A stretch of DNA of 64,000 nt from an uncultured bacterium (GTDB taxonomy: Bacteria; Cyanobacteriota; Vampirovibrionia; Gastranaerophilales; Gastranaerophilaceae), in the NCBI GenBank assembly GCA_902792085.1, contig CADAYE010000007.1, positions 62,001 through 126,000 on the forward strand. The letters run 5' to 3'. Positions within the stretch are counted from its first letter, which is position 1, and each line of letters begins with the position of its first letter. Shown one piece after another: positions 1 to 7,687 of the stretch. The notes beneath the pieces were generated by a model. That model was not told the origin of the DNA and did not search any database. It was given only the letters and a program-made list of their open reading frames with translations. The position numbers and the translations under genes were made by a program.

Positions 1-2
1 GA

Positions 3-608
3 TGTGCCGCTTTGGGAGAGTTAAAATTCGGGGCAGGAAAGGGTTGTGAAAACTTTGTTTGCATTACAGTCGGCACAGGTATCGGTTCGGGACTTGTTAT
101 AAATGGAAAATTAGTTAGAGGAGCAAGTAATGCGGCAGGAGAAATCGGACACATTAAATTGAAAGCAAAAGACGGTGCAATTTGCGGATGTGGAGATACA
201 GGCTGCTTGGAGGCTTATGCTTCAGGTCCTTGTATTGTTGCAATGGCACAAGATTACATAAAGGGTGGTAAATCCGCTAAATTTGCCGAAATGGCAAGTG
301 ATGGCGAAATTACTCCGTATATTGTTGCAAAAGCCGCAGAAGCAGGTGATCCTGTTGCAAAGCGTATTTTTGAAATTATGGGCGAATATATCGGACTTGG
401 TTTAACAAGTGTAATTAATTTGCTTAACCCCGAAAAAGTCATTGTAGGCGGTGGTGTCGCAGAATGTGGCGATTTGCTTCTTGAACCTATAAGAAAAACT
501 GTTAAAGAACGCGCAATGGTTGTTGCAGGCTCAGCAGTTGAAATTGTTCCTGCACAGTTAGGTAACAGCGCAGGTGTCATCGGCGCAAGTATGCTCATTG
601 ATGAGTAA
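3..608 (+). CDS. ROK-family glucokinase, C-terminal part (cut by window start)
   Basis: Sugar kinase of the ROK family, most likely a cytoplasmic ATP-dependent glucokinase feeding glycolysis. The reading frame is open to the first base, and the first visible residues (CAALGE) match the inside of the conserved ROK sugar-binding region, so the true start lies upstream of the window and the TTG near base 12 is not a start. Seen: the glycine-rich VGTGIGSGLV phosphate-binding loop, the GEIGH sugar-ligand motif, the ROK zinc motif CGCGDTGCLE, and a C-terminal adenosine-binding region NPEKVIVGGG. Sugar specificity cannot be fixed from this fragment; other ROK kinases (fructo- or N-acetylglucosamine kinase) are possible. 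Confidence 0.85.
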   Translation, partial: CAALGELKFGAGKGCENFVCITVGTGIGSGLVINGKLVRGASNAAGEIGHIKLKAKDGAICGCGDTGCLEAYASGPCIVAMAQDYIKGGKSAKFAEMASDGEITPYIVAKAAEAGDPVAKRIFEIMGEYIGLGLTSVINLLNPEKVIVGGGVAECGDLLLEPIRKTVKERAMVVAGSAVEIVPAQLGNSAGVIGASMLIDE

Positions 609-622
609 ATTATTAAAATGTC

Positions 623-677
623 ATGCTGAACTTGATTCAGCATCTACCGATTTAATAGATCCTGAAACAAGTTCAGG
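623..677. repeat. Two short hairpins of a dispersed palindromic repeat
   Basis: Two adjacent inverted repeats lie between the kinase and hydG: ATGCTGAA/TTCAGCAT (623-643, 5-nt loop) and CCTGAA/TTCAGG (661-677, 5-nt loop). The same CTGAACTTG-TTCAG theme recurs near 6716 and 47661-47757, so this is a dispersed REP-like element. It could also end transcription of the kinase gene, but no T-run follows. Confidence 0.6.
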
Positions 678-717
678 GTGACAATATTTTGAAGTGAATA
701 TTGGAGAAAAACAAAGA

Positions 718-2142
718 ATGTATAATGTAAAATCACCTCACGCAACTGAATTTATAGATAATGAAGAAGTTTTATCAACCCTGAAATATGCACAGGAAAA
801 TAAAAATAATGTTGAATTAATTGATAAAATTTTAGATAAAGCAAAACTTGGCAACGGTTTGACTCATAGGGAGGCTTCTGTTCTTCTTGCCTGTGAAATT
901 GAAGATAAAAACGAAGAAATATACTCTCTTGCCAAAAAAATTAAACAGGAATATTACGGAAACAGAATAGTTCTTTTTGCTCCGCTTTATCTGTCGAATT
1001 ACTGCGTAAACGGTTGTGTTTATTGCCCTTATCATGCTAAAAACACTCACATTCCACGAAAAAAAATGACTCAGGAAGAAATTAGGGAGGAAGTTATTGC
1101 GTTGCAAGATATGGGACATAAAAGACTTGCGCTTGAAACAGGCGAAGACCCCGTTAATAACCCGATAGAATATGTTTTGGAGTCTATCAAAACAATATAT
1201 TCTATAAATCACAAAAACGGTGCAATCCGCAGAGTTAATGTTAATATTGCAGCAACAACGGTTGAAAATTACCGAAAATTAAAAGATGCAGGGATAGGCA
1301 CATATATTCTGTTTCAGGAAACTTATGATAAAGAAAGATATGAAAGACTACACCCGACCGGTCCAAAACATAATTACGACTACCATACGGAAGCAATGGA
1401 TAGAGCAATGCAGGGCGGTATTGATGATGTCGGAATGGGTGTTTTGTTCGGGCTTTCAACTTATAAATATGAATTCAGTGCTCTTTTGATGCACGCAGAA
1501 CATCTGGAGGCGGTTTTTGGTGTCGGACCGCATACGATTTCAGTCCCGAGAATAAGAAAGGCTGACGATATTGATCCGAGTGCTTTTGAAAACGGAATTG
1601 ATGATGATACTTTTGCAAAAATTGTTGCTTGTATAAGAATAGCCGTACCTTATACGGGTATGATTATATCTACAAGAGAAAGTGCAAAAACAAGAAAAAG
1701 AGTTTTGGATTTGGGTATATCTCAAATTTCCGGCGGTTCAAAAACAAGTGTTGGCGGTTATGCCCACCCTGAAGATGAATCTGAGGAAGAAACAGCCCAA
1801 TTTGATGTTGAGGATCGCAGAACACTTGATGAAGTAATAAAATGGCTTATGCAAATCGGTTATGTTCCGAGTTTTTGTACGGCTTGTTACAGAGCAGGCA
1901 GAGTGGGTGATAAGTTTATGGAAATCTGTAAAGATAAACAAATCCACAATTTCTGCCACCCTAATGCGCTTATAACTTTAAAAGAATATTTAGAAGATTA
2001 CGCATCCGAAGAAACGAAGAAAATCGGTTATGAACTGATAAAAAGAGAATTAAATGAACTTGAAACAACTCAGGTTGTAAAAGACAAAACAAAAGAATAT
2101 CTTGAAAAAATTGAACACGGTCAGCGTGATTTCAGGTTTTAG
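718..2142 (+). CDS. hydG: [FeFe]-hydrogenase maturase HydG (radical SAM tyrosine lyase)
   Basis: HydG cleaves tyrosine to p-cresol and dehydroglycine and makes the CO and CN ligands, as an Fe(CO)2(CN) synthon, of the [FeFe]-hydrogenase H cluster. Seen: the radical-SAM motif CVNGCVYC around residue 98 and the C-terminal cluster ligands CTAC near residue 387 followed by a third Cys 22 residues on (CX2CX22C), which is diagnostic of HydG against ThiH. I prefer the ATG at 718 (start MYNVKSP, typical of HydG) with GGAG about 11 nt upstream; a GTG at 694 is also in frame but has no ribosome site. No hydE, hydF or hydrogenase gene is in this window, so the maturation genes are scattered. It implies a fermentative anaerobe. 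Confidence 0.95.
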   Translation: MYNVKSPHATEFIDNEEVLSTLKYAQENKNNVELIDKILDKAKLGNGLTHREASVLLACEIEDKNEEIYSLAKKIKQEYYGNRIVLFAPLYLSNYCVNGCVYCPYHAKNTHIPRKKMTQEEIREEVIALQDMGHKRLALETGEDPVNNPIEYVLESIKTIYSINHKNGAIRRVNVNIAATTVENYRKLKDAGIGTYILFQETYDKERYERLHPTGPKHNYDYHTEAMDRAMQGGIDDVGMGVLFGLSTYKYEFSALLMHAEHLEAVFGVGPHTISVPRIRKADDIDPSAFENGIDDDTFAKIVACIRIAVPYTGMIISTRESAKTRKRVLDLGISQISGGSKTSVGGYAHPEDESEEETAQFDVEDRRTLDEVIKWLMQIGYVPSFCTACYRAGRVGDKFMEICKDKQIHNFCHPNALITLKEYLEDYASEETKKIGYELIKRELNELETTQVVKDKTKEYLEKIEHGQRDFRF

Positions 2143-2151
2143 GAAGTAAAA

Positions 2152-2286
2152 TTGCCAATTTTAATTTTGGATGTATAATAATTTTGTACTTGTTAAGGGG
2201 ATCCACCCTGAGGGTAGGTTTAGGCTTTTCGATGTAACGATTGCCGGATTAAATTTACCCCAAAGGATAGAAAAGGAAAATTGAAT
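2152..2286 (+). promoter_or_regulatory. thrS promoter and structured leader
   Basis: Promoter TTGCCA (2152-2157), 16-nt spacer, TATAAT (2174-2179) puts transcription start near 2186 and leaves about 100 nt of leader before thrS. The leader can fold: GGGTAGGTTTAG (2212-2223) pairs with the stretch ending ..TTTACCCC just before the ribosome site, a 12-bp helix with three G-U pairs, and it encloses a small TCG/CGA hairpin whose loop contains TGT, the threonine anticodon of one tRNA-Thr isoacceptor. E. coli ThrRS represses its own mRNA through a tRNA-like leader; an analogous control here is an inference from this fold. No T-box consensus is visible. Confidence 0.5.
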
Positions 2287-4089
2287 ATGGAAAAGAACAA
2301 CGAAACGCTGTCGATTTTAAGACATTCGACATCTCACATTATGGCACAGGCTGTTCAAAGTTTATTCCCGTCGGCTAAATTAGCAATCGGTCCATCTACG
2401 GCTGAAGGTTTTTATTATGACTTTGATTTAACAGATGGTCATGCTTTTACGCAGGAAGATTTGGACAAAATTGAAGAAAAAATGAAAGAAATTGTTAAAC
2501 AAAATCTGACATTTGAAAGATACGAAATTCCTGATGTTCAGGCACAGATTGATGAATTTAAGGCACAAGGCGAAATCTACAAAGCAGAATTGTTAGAAGA
2601 ACATCGCAACGACAACCCGACTTTGTATATTACAAAAGATAAAGACGGAAATGCCTTGTTTAACGACCTTTGTGCAGGTCCTCACTTGCCAAATACTTCA
2701 TATATCAAAGCAAATGCGTTCAAATTATTAAAAGTTGCAGGCGCATACTGGCGCGGCAACGAAAAAAATAAAATGCTTCAAAGAATTTATGCTACTGCAT
2801 ACTGGAATAAAGAAGATTTGCAGGCATATTTGACTTTTTTGGAAGAAGCAGAAAAACGCGACCACAGAAAACTCGGCAAGCAATTAGACTTATTCTCAAC
2901 CCGTGAAGAAATGGGCGGAGGTCTTGTATTGTGGCACCCAAATTTGGCTTGTGTTCGTGAACAAATTGAAAACTATTGGAGAGAAGAACATCGCAAAAGA
3001 GGTTATGTAATCGTTAATACTCCTCAAATTGCAAAATCCACTCTTTGGGAAATTTCAGGTCACATGGATCACTACAAAGAAAATATGTTCTTTGTTCAGA
3101 AAGATGAAGATTCTGACGATCAGTATGTTGTAAAACCAATGAACTGTCCGTTCCATATCCTGATTTATCAGGCAAACAGATATTCATACCGTTCATTACC
3201 ATTAAGAATGGCAGAATTAGGAACTGTTTACCGTAAAGAAAAATCAGGTGCATTATCAGGATTAACCCGAGTTCAGGGCTTTACTCAAGATGATGCTCAC
3301 ATCTTCTGTACTCCTGAACAATTGGTTGATGAAATCAACTCTATCATTGATTTTGTTGCAGATACAATGGCAATCTTCAATATGGAATTTGAAGTTGAAC
3401 TTTCTACAAGACCTGAAAGTTTTGTTGGTGAAATTGAAAACTGGAACAAGGCAGAAGCAGGCTTAAAAGAAGCTATGGAAAAACGTGGAATGAAATATGA
3501 CATCAATGAAGGTGATGGTGCATTCTACGGTCCGAAAATTGACTTTAAAGTTAAAGATGCTATCGGAAGAACATGGCAGTGCGCTACAATTCAGTTAGAT
3601 TTCAATTTACCGGCAAGATTTGATATCAAATATCAGGATAAAGATGGTCAGTTGAAAACTCCGTTGATGTTACACCGAGTAATTTTTGGATCAATGGAAA
3701 GATTTCACGGTATATTGATAGAACACTATGCCGGTGCATTCCCGACTTGGCTTGCACCAACTCAGGTCAATGTTGTTCCGATTTCTAATGATAAACATAC
3801 GGATTATGCAGAAAGCGTTTACAAAAAAATGCGTGAAGCAGGTATCAGGGCTTCATTAGATGACCGTTCAGAATCTATGAACTACAAAATCAGAGAATCT
3901 CTGCAGGACAAAAAGATTCCTTATGTTTGTGTAGTAGGTGACAGAGAAGCACAAGAAGGGACTGTCGCTGTCAGAGCAAGAGGTATCGGTCAAATCGGTA
4001 CATTCAGCGTTGATGAATTTATTTCAAAAATTGAAGAAGAAATAAAATCCAGAGCAAATCAATCTTTTGCTAAAAAAGATGCTGAATAA
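2287..4089 (+). CDS. thrS: Threonyl-tRNA synthetase, form without TGS domain
   Basis: Class II synthetase charging tRNA-Thr. The protein (600 residues) starts directly in the editing region: HSTSH near residue 15 is the HxxxH motif of the N2 editing domain, with its partner LCAGPHL near residue 140. The N-terminal TGS domain of the roughly 640-residue E. coli type is absent, as in many cyanobacterial ThrRS. Catalytic core: zinc-ligand motif MNCPFH near residue 285, motif 2 around YRKEKSGALSGLTRVQGF near 315, motif 3 HRVIFGSMERF near 463, then the anticodon-binding domain (NVVPISNDKHTDYA). ATG at 2287 is chosen because AAGGA lies 9 nt upstream; a TTG at 2281 is too close to it. Confidence 0.97.
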   Translation: MEKNNETLSILRHSTSHIMAQAVQSLFPSAKLAIGPSTAEGFYYDFDLTDGHAFTQEDLDKIEEKMKEIVKQNLTFERYEIPDVQAQIDEFKAQGEIYKAELLEEHRNDNPTLYITKDKDGNALFNDLCAGPHLPNTSYIKANAFKLLKVAGAYWRGNEKNKMLQRIYATAYWNKEDLQAYLTFLEEAEKRDHRKLGKQLDLFSTREEMGGGLVLWHPNLACVREQIENYWREEHRKRGYVIVNTPQIAKSTLWEISGHMDHYKENMFFVQKDEDSDDQYVVKPMNCPFHILIYQANRYSYRSLPLRMAELGTVYRKEKSGALSGLTRVQGFTQDDAHIFCTPEQLVDEINSIIDFVADTMAIFNMEFEVELSTRPESFVGEIENWNKAEAGLKEAMEKRGMKYDINEGDGAFYGPKIDFKVKDAIGRTWQCATIQLDFNLPARFDIKYQDKDGQLKTPLMLHRVIFGSMERFHGILIEHYAGAFPTWLAPTQVNVVPISNDKHTDYAESVYKKMREAGIRASLDDRSESMNYKIRESLQDKKIPYVCVVGDREAQEGTVAVRARGIGQIGTFSVDEFISKIEEEIKSRANQSFAKKDAE

Positions 4090-4102
4090 TTAAATAAAAA
4101 AA

Positions 4103-4146
4103 GTAAAAATGGGATTTTTGTAATTTTACAAAAATCCTATTTTTAC
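4103..4146 (+). terminator. Long stem-loop terminator after thrS
   Basis: Almost perfect inverted repeat: GTAAAAAT at 4103 pairs with ATTTTTAC ending at 4146, and the inner arms GGATTTTTGTAA/TTACAAAAATCC close over a 2-nt loop, with one unpaired base between them. It lies 13 nt after the thrS stop. The T-rich 3' arm could support intrinsic termination, although little poly-T follows. Confidence 0.6.
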
Positions 4147-4159
4147 ATAAACTATATTA

Positions 4160-4560
4160 TCGGTAGTCCTGGAGAGATTAGCACTTTCTACCTGTTCATT
4201 TCTTTTCTTTTGTTTGCGAGGCAAAAGAAAAGAAATGAACCAAAGAAAAGAAAACTTCGCTGATTACAATACCGCCTACGGCGGCATAAGACTGCTAACG
4301 CAGTAATATGTGTTTTTGTCCATACGGACAAAAATCTCTTAGCACGGCTAAAACTACGCCGTGCGCTTAACCCCTCACCCTACCCCTCTCCCGATGGGAG
4401 AGGGAGCAGTGGTAGGCGAATTTATGAGCCGTACAACTGCGGGTGAGGGTGATATCAAAGGCGCCGTAGTTTTAGGCGCCTGATTGATTTTTGTCCGTAA
4501 GGACAAAAATGTATGAACATCTTATACTTATATCTTATGCGCGGAGCGATATAGTTTATG
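4160..4560. repeat. Mosaic of intergenic inverted repeats
   Basis: About 400 bases without a gene. Seen: a perfect 19-bp inverted repeat (4194-4212 with 4222-4240, GTTCATTTCTTTTCTTTTG and its complement); CGCCTACGGCG near 4271; TTTTTGTCC-ATAC-GGACAAAAA near 4313 and a second TTTTTGTCC-GTAA-GGACAAAAA near 4488; CCTCTCCCGATGGGAGAGG near 4384; and GGCGCC-containing arms near 4460. The two GTCC hairpins bracket the rest, so this may be one composite non-autonomous element. The CCTCTCCC/GGGAGAGG and GGGTGAGGG words recur in the 9.1-9.35 kb repeats. Confidence 0.65.
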
Positions 4561-4641
4561 TAAAATTTGCTTACTGTAAAATTTGTAAAATATTTTTGTT
4601 TTTATAAAAAATTTTGTTTATAATCAAGTTACAGGGATAAT

Positions 4642-5097
4642 ATGGGCAAGATAAAACAGGATAATCTGAATAATTATGAAGAAAAACGCCGTAACAGACA
4701 GGCGGGTTTTTATTATTCTTTTTTGACAATAGTCTTGGTATTTTGCTTGATTCAAATTGGTTACGGAGCGATATTGAATGTAGGTAAAATTGTTTCTTAC
4801 AAGTCAAAAGGAATCACATTGGAGCGTGTTTTAGAGCAGACCAAGCTCCACAATCAAGATTTGAAGCGTCAAAAGAAAATGGTAACTTCGGATAACAGTT
4901 TGGAAGGGATTGCTCGAAATAATCTTAAAATGGCTGAATCTGATGAAGTTTTGATTATAATAAACAAAAAGGTTACAAAAGCGAAAAAGAAAAAGAAACA
5001 ATTTGATTTTGAACAATGGTTCAAACCTAAGCAAAATGCAAATCAGCAGGGAGTTAATGAAATCCCGTATATTCCGCAGACAGTTGACGAAGAATAG
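4642..5097 (+). CDS. DivIC/FtsL-like septum formation initiator, small bitopic protein
   Basis: Small (151 aa) single-pass membrane protein of the septum formation initiator type (FtsB/DivIC/FtsL group), which links early and late parts of the division machinery. Seen: a basic cytoplasmic N-terminus, one membrane segment around residues 25-48, a coiled-coil stretch (ERVLEQTKLHNQDLKRQKK), and the family signature ending SLEGIARNNLKMAESDEVLI near residues 87-106. The Lys-rich C-terminus is unusual. A TATAAT at 4619-4624 and an ACAGGG ribosome site fit a short leader. It is followed 8 nt later by a TPR gene, so the two are probably one operon. FtsB, DivIC and FtsL cannot be told apart here. Confidence 0.75.
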   Translation: MGKIKQDNLNNYEEKRRNRQAGFYYSFLTIVLVFCLIQIGYGAILNVGKIVSYKSKGITLERVLEQTKLHNQDLKRQKKMVTSDNSLEGIARNNLKMAESDEVLIIINKKVTKAKKKKKQFDFEQWFKPKQNANQQGVNEIPYIPQTVDEE

Positions 5098-5105
5098 GGG
5101 AAATT

Positions 5106-6677
5106 ATGGAAGATAATCAGGTAATAAATTATATAAAACAGGCATTTGAGTTAAAGGAGCAAAAATATTATAAACCTGCGATAGAAATGCTATATAAAGC
5201 GTTGGAAATCGAAAATGATAATGCCGAAATTCTTTATCAAATCGGCGAATTATATTTTTTGCTTAATAATTATGAACGCTCAATGCAGTACCTTGAAAAG
5301 GCTCTTGGCTTTGAACCAAAACACGAGGCCTCCAAAAAACTTGTATGCAAAATTTATACAAGAATGGGAGATTTGAATTCTGCGCTGGCTCTGGCTCAGG
5401 AACTTTTTGAACATAGTCAAAACGGTGATAATTTAAAAAGACTTGTCAAAACTCTTATAAGGCTTAAATTATTTACCGAAATTGAAAAGTATGAAAGCAA
5501 CCCTTATTTTGATAACGATGTAAAAATTGAATGTGCAAATTCTCTTTATTTGAATGGTGAAACTGAAAAGGCGAAAGAATTATTGGAGGGTTGTGATGAA
5601 AATAATGAAAAAGTTTTGCTTTTAAAAGGTAAAATGAAATATGATGAAGGAGATTTGGATTCTTCAAAAGAAATTTTTAACAGAATATCATCAAATAGCC
5701 AAAATCCTGAAATATTAAACTTTTTAGGTTTGTTTGATTTAGAGAATATGAATTTTGTGGAAGCAATAAAGCATTTTTCAAAAGCGATAGAATTAGATAA
5801 GCAAAATTCAAAGTACTATTACAATCTTGGTAATGCTTATTTTTATAACGGTTGGATAAAAGAAGCGCAAAGAGCGTATTCACAGGCAATATATTTGAGC
5901 CCCGATAATGCAGATTATCGCTATTCACTTGCTTACTTGTATTATGAAAATAAAGAATACCAAAAAGCATCAAATGAAGTTGAAGCAATATTAGGCATAA
6001 ATCCCGAACATAGCGGAACACTTGTCTTGAAAGCACTTTTACTTGCTTATGACAAAAAATATATTGAAAGTGTTGAGATTTTGGAAAGTTGTGTTCAGAA
6101 AAATCCGAATGACGATTTTGCCAAAACTTCATTAAGTTCAATATTTTTACAGTTAGGAAATTATGACAAGGCGCAAAAACTTCTTGAGCAGACCGATGGA
6201 GTAAAAAGAAAAATCCCGTCATCACTTTGTGATTTGGGTGAAATTTATATTCTTCAAAAGAATTATTGCGGAGCGCTTGAATTATCAAAAGAAATTATAA
6301 ATGAAAATGAAAACTACATTAGCGCATATATTTTAGGTGCAAAGGCATCATATCTGAAACAGGATTATGAAAAGACTAAAGAATTTGCTCAGAATGCACT
6401 TTCACTTGATATAAATTGTGCATCAGGGTATTACTATCTTGGTCTTTCAAGACAAAATACAAACGACCCAGAGGAAGCGATTGAATGTATGAAACGTGCA
6501 ATTTTATACGATTTGAATAATCCGCAATATTATGCAAAAATGAGCGAATTTTATCAGGCAAAAGAAGATTACAAATCGGCACTTGAATATATGTCAGAGG
6601 CACAAAACCTTGATGGTTCAAATGAATACAAATACAGGTACTCTGAACTTGTCAAACTGAACAGAAAGAAATCTTGA
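5106..6677 (+). CDS. TPR-repeat protein, 523 aa
   Basis: Built almost wholly of tetratricopeptide repeats: repeated signatures such as AEILYQIGELYFLLNNYERS, YYYNLGNAYFYNGWIKEAQ and ASGYYYLGLSRQNTNDPEEA occur at about 34-residue steps from the N- to the C-terminus. No signal peptide and no membrane segment, so a cytoplasmic scaffold is likely. It follows the DivIC-like gene by 8 nt and probably shares its promoter, so a role near the division machinery is possible but is an inference from position only. No enzymatic domain is seen. Confidence 0.85.
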   Translation: MEDNQVINYIKQAFELKEQKYYKPAIEMLYKALEIENDNAEILYQIGELYFLLNNYERSMQYLEKALGFEPKHEASKKLVCKIYTRMGDLNSALALAQELFEHSQNGDNLKRLVKTLIRLKLFTEIEKYESNPYFDNDVKIECANSLYLNGETEKAKELLEGCDENNEKVLLLKGKMKYDEGDLDSSKEIFNRISSNSQNPEILNFLGLFDLENMNFVEAIKHFSKAIELDKQNSKYYYNLGNAYFYNGWIKEAQRAYSQAIYLSPDNADYRYSLAYLYYENKEYQKASNEVEAILGINPEHSGTLVLKALLLAYDKKYIESVEILESCVQKNPNDDFAKTSLSSIFLQLGNYDKAQKLLEQTDGVKRKIPSSLCDLGEIYILQKNYCGALELSKEIINENENYISAYILGAKASYLKQDYEKTKEFAQNALSLDINCASGYYYLGLSRQNTNDPEEAIECMKRAILYDLNNPQYYAKMSEFYQAKEDYKSALEYMSEAQNLDGSNEYKYRYSELVKLNRKKS

Positions 6678-6770
6678 CAAAATTGAAATAATTTTTAAGA
6701 TTATAGTGTCATTGGTGAACTTGATTCAGAATCTAATTAGAGTTCCGGTTGATTATCTTTTAGTATGTAG

Positions 6771-6788
6771 GGTGCAATTATATGCACC
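6771..6788. repeat. GGTGCA hairpin of a dispersed repeat
   Basis: GGTGCA-ATTATA-TGCACC, a perfect 6-bp hairpin preceded by GTAG. A variant, GTGCG-TATAAA-CGCAC followed by CCTAC, is at 9767-9782. It lies in a 235-base gap that also holds a CTTGATTCAG repeat fragment near 6720. Confidence 0.5.
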
Positions 6789-6847
6789 AAATTTATAAGG
6801 TCTGTATTGCAATGCTGACATTTTTTTCATTGTTTTATTTCAAAAAT

Positions 6848-6875
6848 TTGCCTTTTGAAAAAACATAAATATAAT
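6848..6875 (+). promoter_or_regulatory. Promoter of the secreted HExxH protein gene
   Basis: TTGCCT (6848-6853), 16-nt spacer, TATAAT (6870-6875). Start of transcription is expected near 6882, leaving a 30-nt leader with GAGGG about 12 nt before the ATG at 6913. Confidence 0.6.
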
Positions 6876-6912
6876 AATTATATCAGAGATTAATGAGGGA
6901 TATAATTAAAGT

Positions 6913-7611
6913 ATGAAATTTAAATCAAGAAATGTATTAGCAAAATTTTTAATCGGGGCATTACTTGTCGTAAATATGGGAACTTTTGCATTTGCAGAAG
7001 ATAAAGATATTACAAGTCAGGTCGTTCCGAAACAATATCCGGCAAAATATACCCCTGTTTACATAAAACAAATTGCTCCGGGGTATAAATCTGTCGGTCA
7101 GGATGAAATTTTTTATGTGGCTCTTGATATGCTGAAAGATACGACAGGAATGTTTTCCCGTAACGCAATTTTAGGCAGTAATTTATCTCAAAAACCTGTC
7201 AAAATTGAATTCAGGGATTTGAGCAAGATTAGTGCCGATTATGCTACATTTGACGCATTGGGCTGGAAAAGAGGCAAAAGATTGTATATTTATATAAATC
7301 AAAAACACCGTAATGCACCGGCAGGCGCTATTGCTGCCTTATTATCCCATGAGGCATTGCATCAGGACGAATACAATTCTCTTGCAGAAGAAACTTATGC
7401 GTGGCACATGGAAGCTGTTGTGTGGGATGAGATATTAAAACTTTACCCCGAATGTAATGACGAAAGTTCTTCGCTTGTAAAAAGAGAAAATACATTGAAA
7501 AAACTTCTTGAAAAAGGCAATTATACAAATAAATATATCAAAAAATCAGTTATGCAAAATTCAGGGTATAAAAATTTACCGTCATATTCGCCTGGGTTTG
7601 AAGATTTGTAA
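6913..7611 (+). CDS. Secreted protein with HExxH zinc-peptidase motif
   Basis: 232-residue exported protein of unknown family. Seen: a signal peptide (residues 1-28, positive start, hydrophobic core, cleavage probably after AFA) and SHEALHQDE near residue 145, an HExxH zinc motif, followed by EETYAWHMEA about 15 residues on, whose Glu could be the third ligand. This layout resembles small gluzincin-type peptidases. The upstream TPR gene is separated by 235 bases, and the CtpA protease gene follows, so both may act on envelope proteins. Function as a peptidase is inferred only from the motif. Confidence 0.6.
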   Translation: MKFKSRNVLAKFLIGALLVVNMGTFAFAEDKDITSQVVPKQYPAKYTPVYIKQIAPGYKSVGQDEIFYVALDMLKDTTGMFSRNAILGSNLSQKPVKIEFRDLSKISADYATFDALGWKRGKRLYIYINQKHRNAPAGAIAALLSHEALHQDEYNSLAEETYAWHMEAVVWDEILKLYPECNDESSSLVKRENTLKKLLEKGNYTNKYIKKSVMQNSGYKNLPSYSPGFEDL

Positions 7612-7651
7612 TAAGTTTTGAATACTTTGAATGTCTTACTCAAAAAGTATA

Positions 7652-7680
7652 TTGATAAAAAGACTTCGTTGATGTTAAAT
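7652..7680 (+). promoter_or_regulatory. ctpA promoter, apparently leaderless
   Basis: TTGATA (7652-7657), 17-nt spacer, TTAAAT (7675-7680), then only 7 nt to the ATG at 7688. No Shine-Dalgarno lies in front of the ATG, so transcription would start at or next to the start codon. Confidence 0.5.
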
Positions 7681-7687
7681 TGTTTGT

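Noticed and set aside
2186-2286. T-box riboswitch in front of thrS
   Set aside because: The AGGGTGGNACCGCG-type T-box sequence is absent; only a hairpin leader is visible.
5677-6288. 203-codon open frame on the minus strand inside the TPR gene
   Set aside because: Shadow of the TPR gene; composition follows the codon pattern of the other strand.
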